From Purpureocillium takamizusanense (Eukaryota; Ascomycota; Sordariomycetes; Hypocreales; Ophiocordycipitaceae), in the NCBI RefSeq assembly GCF_022605165.1, contig NC_063074.1, positions 647,501 to 711,500 of the forward strand: a stretch of 64,000 nt of DNA, written 5' to 3'. The notes under the pieces were generated by a model, which saw nothing but the letters and a program-made list of their open reading frames with translations, ran no database searches and was not told the DNA's origin. Position 1 is the first letter of the stretch. Every line of letters begins with the position of its first letter. This document shows positions 58,661 to 64,000 of the stretch, piece after piece. The position numbers and the translations under genes are program-made.

Positions 58661-61458
58661 TCAGGTCTTGACGGCGATGGACGGACCCTCAGACTTAACA
58701 CGCTCACCATCCCGCTTGGCCGGCTGGATGTCAGTCATGTTTGTGTCCCCGTCTGGTTGTTCCGCTCCATCGCCTTGCCCCTCCTCGCCGCTGTCCGCAT
58801 GAGCTTTAGCATGGGCAGCATCGCCATTGGTTTCAGCAACATCTGTCTGTTTGAAGATGTAGGCACTGAGCGCTTGCACCGCCAACTCAATTTCATTGTC
58901 CTGAATGACCTTGTCGAAAAGCTCTGCAATCTTGTCTTCCTCTGGTGGGGTGGTCTGCTTGGCAAGAAAGCTAGTGATCGCTGCGTCGTCGAGGCCGGAA
59001 ATTACGAGGCGCTGGCGCAAGGCATCGGCGGACGTGGGCTTGTCAAGAATGTAGCGTGCCTCAAAGTCCATGTCCTTCGCGAACTGGGCGGCCTGGAAAT
59101 CACTGTTAGCTGTGATGTTGTGCAGTGATAAAGTCACGAGGAAAACTACCTCAAGGTCCAAGTCAATGATTGGAACCTTGCCAGACTCCATAACAGCTTC
59201 GATTGCCTTGATGCTCGTGCCATACTCGGTGCCGTCTCTTGTGCCGTATTCGAGAAGGCGATCGCTATCCCGTAGCTGATTGAACTCTGGGACGGTGACG
59301 AAATGGAAATTTTTGCCCTTCACTTCGCCGTCCTGTGGCTCCCGAGTCGTGTGTCGCACAACGGGCGTGAAAACACCGGCATGGCGTTCCATCAGCTTCG
59401 CCACGAGCGCCGAGGTGCCGGCTCCGGTCAGGGCGCAGACGATGATTGAACCTCGGTCCTCGGGCATATCTTCTTCTCGTGCCGAATCCTCTTCCACCTG
59501 GTCTTGGTCGCCATCTTCGTCAAGCTCTTGGAAAACAAATTCGATGTTCTTGGGGTCGTCGATCTTATCAAACGCTGCTAGTTTCGTGCGTCCGGCTATG
59601 CGAAGCGCCCTCCAGCTCTTGCTGGCCTTGCCTGCTATCGCTACAGCCTTTGTCTGGTCATTCGTCGGCATGCTAATCTCAAAATCGTCATCTGAGATTT
59701 TTCTTTTGAAGTCGTCCAGGTCGGGTAGTTGATATCTTTCTGCTGACTGGAGGTTATCCATGGCCAGCTTCCGGTCATCATCTCGCAGGAATTCCATGGA
59801 TAGGGAGCCCATCGGTGTCTGCCGAAGTCGCTTGCTTGTGGCCATACGCTGGGCCGCGCTCTTAGACGCGTTGAAGGACTCGTCGGAGACAGGCTCTCGC
59901 TGAATAGGTGGGCAACTAGCCATTTTCCAAAAGATCCAGTTCTTGTCCCTGGCCAGCACAGTTTCGACCATCCTGAAGAAATATGGGCCATCTTGTCCTC
60001 GTTTTAAGTAATCCGAGATTGTCATCTTCATCTCTGTGGCCCATTTCGTCTAGTGAGGGTTAGCAATGGTCACTTGGGCCGGACCGGGGATGGACACGAA
60101 CGTTTTCTTCGTTGAGTTGGTCGTTATACATGACTGATTTGTTGGAAGCGACCATGCTCGCCAGCTTTTCCTTTGCGCCCGCAGACATGGACAAGATGAA
60201 GTCGGTAATGATGAGCGCCTGGACCAAGACATGCCTCCGAAAAGACAAATCGCCTATCTGTTGCAAAAGTCAGCCTTCACATACTTCGTGATGCTTGCTG
60301 GTAGGGGTTCTCATGCACCTCTAATTCGAAAAGATCTTTGCTCGTCAAATACTTGGGGTTAAACGTCTCAGGGGTATCACCGGGTTTCTCTTGTTGCTCC
60401 TCCTCTCTCTTGCGTTTTAGATTCCTCCTCATGTTCTCGGTCGTCCTCGAGGACACGGGCCCCTCGGCGCTCGTCAACCCATGGAACGCCTTCATGGTGG
60501 CATCCAAGCTGGTTTTGAATTTGTTGAAGTGGGTAACGTCGAATAGCTTGAGCGGCTGGCTGAAGCTCTCTTGTAACGACCAGAATAGAGGGTATAGAGC
60601 ATCGGGTTCTAGGGTATCCTTGGGACCAAATGAGACCCCTTTCGCACTGGTCTTCGGGTCCGGCGACTCCTTTGGTGTCTTCGCTTGGTCGTCGATTTCC
60701 ATTTTCGTTTCTCCCTCCAAACCGTCTGTTTCATACCTCGTGACATTTTCAACGTGGTATTCGCCTCGAAGATTGACAGAGCTCCTGTCGCCAAGAGGAA
60801 AGCTCTGGAAGAGAAAAATGAAGACCCTGCCGCAGAATGCCGTGTCCTCGGCGCGGGAAAGCCGGCGCAAAAGTTCGTTGCAGCTTCGCAAAATTACGAG
60901 CTGCTTTTGCTTGAAGTGGCTTACTGTGATGCGGTCGCGTCTTGACTCGAGGTAATCGAAAACCTTCCGGCAGCCTGCGATTGTTTGGCTGTCGAGCAGC
61001 TCTTCGACCAGCCAGAACATCAAAGCCGGGTCGCACTGGCCGTTATCTGATAGTATAGACAGAACATCTAGTAAATTCCACATCTTGACAAAATCTGGCG
61101 AGTTGATTGAGGTGGAAGCCTGTGAAAGACATTGTCAGCTTTATATTGCAAGGGTCGTTTGCCGGGCACTGACGATGAGCTGATCAAAGAGGTCTCTTGC
61201 GGCCGTCTCAACGACCGCGAACTGTCGAGACTTATCAGCCCCCGGTGTGGCATCATTAGGATCATTGTTTGCTGCAGCATCGCTTGTTGAAGCCGCAACA
61301 ATGCGCGACGATAAATCTTTCAAGTCGGAGGGGCTGACGGCGGGTTCGATCGTGACGGTCTGCTTCGCAGTGGCAGCTTCGCCGAGAAGGTCGTCAAAGA
61401 GCTTGCCGACGCTCAGGACGGCTGGAACGCCTGGGTTTCCGACGTCGAGCGCAGGCAT
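58661..61458 (-). CDS. HPR1: THO complex subunit 1 (Hpr1/THOC1 type) fused to a degenerate guanylate kinase domain
   Basis: Five exons on the minus strand: 61458-61174, 61119-60319, 60257-60102, 60049-59150, 59092-58661. All introns are in phase 0 and the product is 857 residues. Residues 1-500 match the efThoc1/Hpr1 domain. Examples are D-L-F-D-Q-L-I|A-S-T-S-I-N-S-P, W-N-L-L-D-V-L-S-I-L, D-L-F-E-L-E|I-G-D-L-S-F-R-R-H-V-L-V-Q-A-L and K-N-W-I-F-W-K. THO couples transcription to mRNP assembly and export and limits R-loops. Residues about 612-795 resemble guanylate kinase: T-T-R-E-P-x-x-G-E at 648-656, E-Y-G-T and Y-G-T-S for GMP, and a later K-P-T-S-A-D-A-L-R-Q-R-L. The P-loop reads A-L-T-G-A-G-T-S, with Thr626 instead of the essential Lys. 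The tail is acidic. The 60258-60318 joint (donor GTGCAT) is chosen by family fit and a CTGAC branch site. Confidence 0.9.
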
Positions 61459-62065
61459 TCTGGAAAGCTATCAAGGCGAACAACTGCCGATGACCCTTCA
61501 AGCAGGCGCCGCCGCCTGGAGGCTTCCCCTTGGCCCCGCGCGTTGACGATGGAGCGGCGGGCGCAAGATACGGCAGGCACCCGGTGTCGAGAGTTGTATA
61601 CGACGTGTTTCGTGTAGCGATGGCAATCGGGTTGGTCTCCTGGCGGGCGGTGTTGTGCTCCTTCCTGCTTTTGAAGCTGGGCTGGTGGTGTTCGTGAATG
61701 CGCAAGGCTGCGTTTGAGCTCGAGGGACGAGGAGGTTTCATTACAACAATAGGTACGAGCGTGGTGGCCAACAATAGGCTGCAGCTGCCGTACCGCGCCA
61801 CTAGTCGGTACCTCTGGAAGCCCTGCTCCACGATTACTGAGGTGGCTTAGTCGTGGGTCGGCGCAAGGCTGAAATTTTGGGCCGCGGACCCAGCCTGGAC
61901 TTTGACGGGCCACACCACCAGCGCAGCTTCGCCAGCAGCAACAACATCGAACTGCTCGTCCTTGGAACCGAATCCACCGCCCCCATCCACGAACTGCCTC
62001 TCACTCTCTCAACCCGCCGAAAGTTGACTGTGTCCTGCGGCTCATGACGCGAAGCGCTCGTGGTA
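61459..62065. promoter_or_regulatory. Short divergent promoter, THO1-GK / Aquarius
   Basis: Only 607 bases separate the two ATGs, which point away from each other. Both genes must take their promoter from here. No gene was seen inside. Confidence 0.6.
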
Positions 62066-64000
62066 ATGCCTAACGCGAAGCGGCAGAAGGGCGGCAGTGG
62101 CGCGGCCAAGACGAGAAAGACCCAAGAACCGGTCCAAGATCTTAAGGACGGCCGCCCGACGCCTGCTGAGGTCGAGGAGGAGGAACATCAGTTCGTGCAG
62201 CTAGCGCGCAAGTATTGGCTAAAGTCTGGCCGGACGGCAGCGAAGCCCAAGGTCAAGAATGATGTACTCAAGCAGGGAATCTGGGATGTTTTGGAGCGCG
62301 AAGGGTTCCAGCACAAGTCGCTCGTGCTTCTCGAGAGCCTGCAAACGCTGGAAAGGTGAGGTTTCTCATGTATTGGCACTTGATGCCGTTTCTGACTCTT
62401 GATGCAGCTACCTATGGCCTGGCTATACCGAGGAGTCCTCAAATTACCATGTCCTTTTGATGGCCCTCATCGTCAATGTGAAAAGGCGCGAGCACCTGGA
62501 AACATGGAGTAAGCAACGTTACTTCGAAACTTTGGTGGTTACTGCTGACCTCGTAATTATCAGGCATATTTGACGACAGACCAGAGAGCTTCTCATCCAT
62601 GTTCCGACGAATCCTATCGCTGATGCTCGACCGCACCTTGTCTGCGACCGTCCGAACACACCTGCTCTGTTTCCTCATATTTGCCTTTCAAAATTTGGAT
62701 TGTGCAATTGTGAGGAAAGAATGTGCTCCTTTGGTCTCAATCGGCATCTGGCAGAATCTGTCAAGCGAGAACGAGAGAGAGGCGCATCTAGATCAGGCCG
62801 CACACTTGAGAAAGGCTTGGCGCGCATCTCTGAAGCGGTACGAGGCGGCTGACGAGCCGACAAAAGCTCGTCTGCGCTTCGAGAGATCGTGGCTATATTC
62901 TCTGCTTCTCGACTTTCTGGCCCTGTTGTTCGATGGTAACAGCAAGTCTGGTGAGCTTGAATGAACCCTCTGCTATGCTCGATCTAACATGGCCCAAGAC
63001 GCTGCACTTTACTGCGAACGATTCGTTGAATTTATCTCGGACTTGCAGAGCCAACTACCAACAAGGCGCTATGTCAACGCTCTACTCCAAGACCTGCATC
63101 TTCTACCAGTCATGAAGCTGTCCCCCATGTACAATGATGAGAGCAACGCGCTTCTTAGGGACCTTCACGATCTGTTATCCCACTATACGTACTTCACAAT
63201 CGACGATCAAACAGGCACTCAGCTTGGACGTACAGAAGCGTACGACAGGCATTGTGCAGCTTTGGGCAAGCTGCAGCGCGTAGCCCTCAAGCATTTCAAG
63301 GAAAAATTGACGGTCTTGGCTCTCTCTAACTATGGCGCAATAGACCAACGAGACGAGCTAGAGGCGTTACTGGCACCTCTGACCGACGAAGAGTTGGCAG
63401 AACTCGCGGCTTTGCTGGGAGCTCGGATTAGCTATCCTGACAGCTTCAAGGTGCCTATTGACCGCAAGTTCCTGCTTGAGATTCTTATTGGGAAATTCGA
63501 GCGTAGGAAGACGTTTCAGGAGGTGGCCAAGGACATGGCATTAGTGCCGACTGAGAAGACGCTGTTCGATGCCGGCTTCCAGCGAGCTGATACCTACGAC
63601 GGCTCACACCCATTGGCTCTGCCGAAATTGAACCTGCAATACCTGTCTGCCGGGGACTTTCTGTGGCGCGCATTGGTATTGTACCGATTGGAGTCGTATT
63701 ATGGGATCCGCAAAGACATCGAGTCTGCTCTACGACGCCTTCGACCGGAACTACGACAGCCTGGAGAGACACACTTTGCCGGATTCTCGAAGATGGCCAT
63801 GCCGATATCGAAGCCCATGTAAGCAATTCTTCAGAATCTGCTGATATCCAAAGCTAAATTGCCTCTCTAGGGTACTCGAAGTTGTTCCGCCTCTGGTGGG
63901 CGACGAGCATCCGTCATTGGTAAAAGCTGAGGTAGTAGTGGATGTCCGGCGGCTGGGGGACAATGTCCGTCGTGAATGGGACTCATTACGGACCGACGAT
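62066..64000 (+). CDS. AQR: Intron-binding spliceosomal helicase Aquarius (Cwf11), N-terminal part
   Basis: Five exons are visible, 62066-62355, 62408-62508, 62564-62950, 62999-63818 and 63871 onward. They give 576 residues up to the window edge, where the frame is still open. The first residues are basic (P-N-A-K-R-Q-K), as a nuclear signal. They lead into the Aquarius N-terminal ARM domain: Y-W-L-K-S-G, I-W-D-V-L-E-R-E-G-F-Q-H-K-S-L-V-L-L-E-S-L-Q, Y-L-W-P-G-Y-T-E-E-S-S-N-Y-H, E-F-I-S-D-L-Q-S-Q-L-P-T-R-R and L-S-H-Y-T-Y-F-T-I-D-D-Q-T-G. The superfamily-1 helicase core (typically more than 700 further residues) lies beyond the window. Aquarius binds introns upstream of the branch point in the spliceosome and is linked to snoRNP assembly and R-loop removal. 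Confidence 0.95.

Overview
The window looks like nuclear DNA of a filamentous ascomycete. The protein-coding genes carry short introns (about 48-120 nt) with GT...CT(A/G)AC...AG signals. Coding sequence prefers C- or G-ending codons. The gene set (2EXR protein, CBM18 chitin deacetylase, filamentous-type GTR2, APC4, AQR and THO genes) fits Pezizomycotina, most likely Sordariomycetes and perhaps Hypocreales. The class and order are inferred from gene content and protein resemblance, not proven. No rRNA, convincing tRNA, CRISPR array, transposase or reverse transcriptase was seen.

Layout. 1-669: 3' end of a lipase-like alpha/beta-hydrolase. 1872-2739 (-): 2EXR-domain protein. 3.1-7.1 kb: gene-poor, with short tandem repeats. 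7173-7901: four-helix membrane protein. 9023-10096: MIF-like protein with an N-terminal extension. 12318-13631: Rag GTPase GTR2, convergent with APC4 (13757-16507, -), which is followed by delta-COP (16974-18739, -). 19566-22029: large acidic protein, divergent from delta-COP. 22.0-25.5 kb: mostly empty, with one weak small-gene candidate. 25564-27141: NIPA-type magnesium transporter. 28111-29199 (-): ribosomal protein uS3. 30355-32730: myotubularin phosphatase with an in-frame TAG before an 87-codon open extension. 33592-35593 (-): PheRS beta. 36969-39248: PP2A scaffold subunit. 39608-40679 (-): EFM4-type methyltransferase. 41434-42400 (-): eIF6. 43732-46874 (-): Gln/Pro-rich protein. 47-53.7 kb: accessory stretch with one P450 and a 33-copy AGC repeat. 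53791-55128: eIF5 with a leader rich in upstream AUGs. 55489-57247 (-): secreted chitin deacetylase with three CBM18 modules. 58661-61458 (-): THO subunit 1 fused to a degenerate guanylate kinase. 62066-end: intron-binding helicase Aquarius, running off the window.

How the genes relate. Most are core cellular genes: translation (uS3, PheRS beta, EFM4, eIF6, eIF5), growth signalling (GTR2, PP2A scaffold), cell cycle (APC4), trafficking (delta-COP, myotubularin) and mRNP biogenesis (THO1-GK, AQR). They are interrupted by accessory blocks that hold the 2EXR protein, the P450 and the short repeats. No biosynthetic cluster is visible. Exon joints were worked out by hand from splice signals, reading phase and family resemblance. 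Each full model gives an uninterrupted frame.
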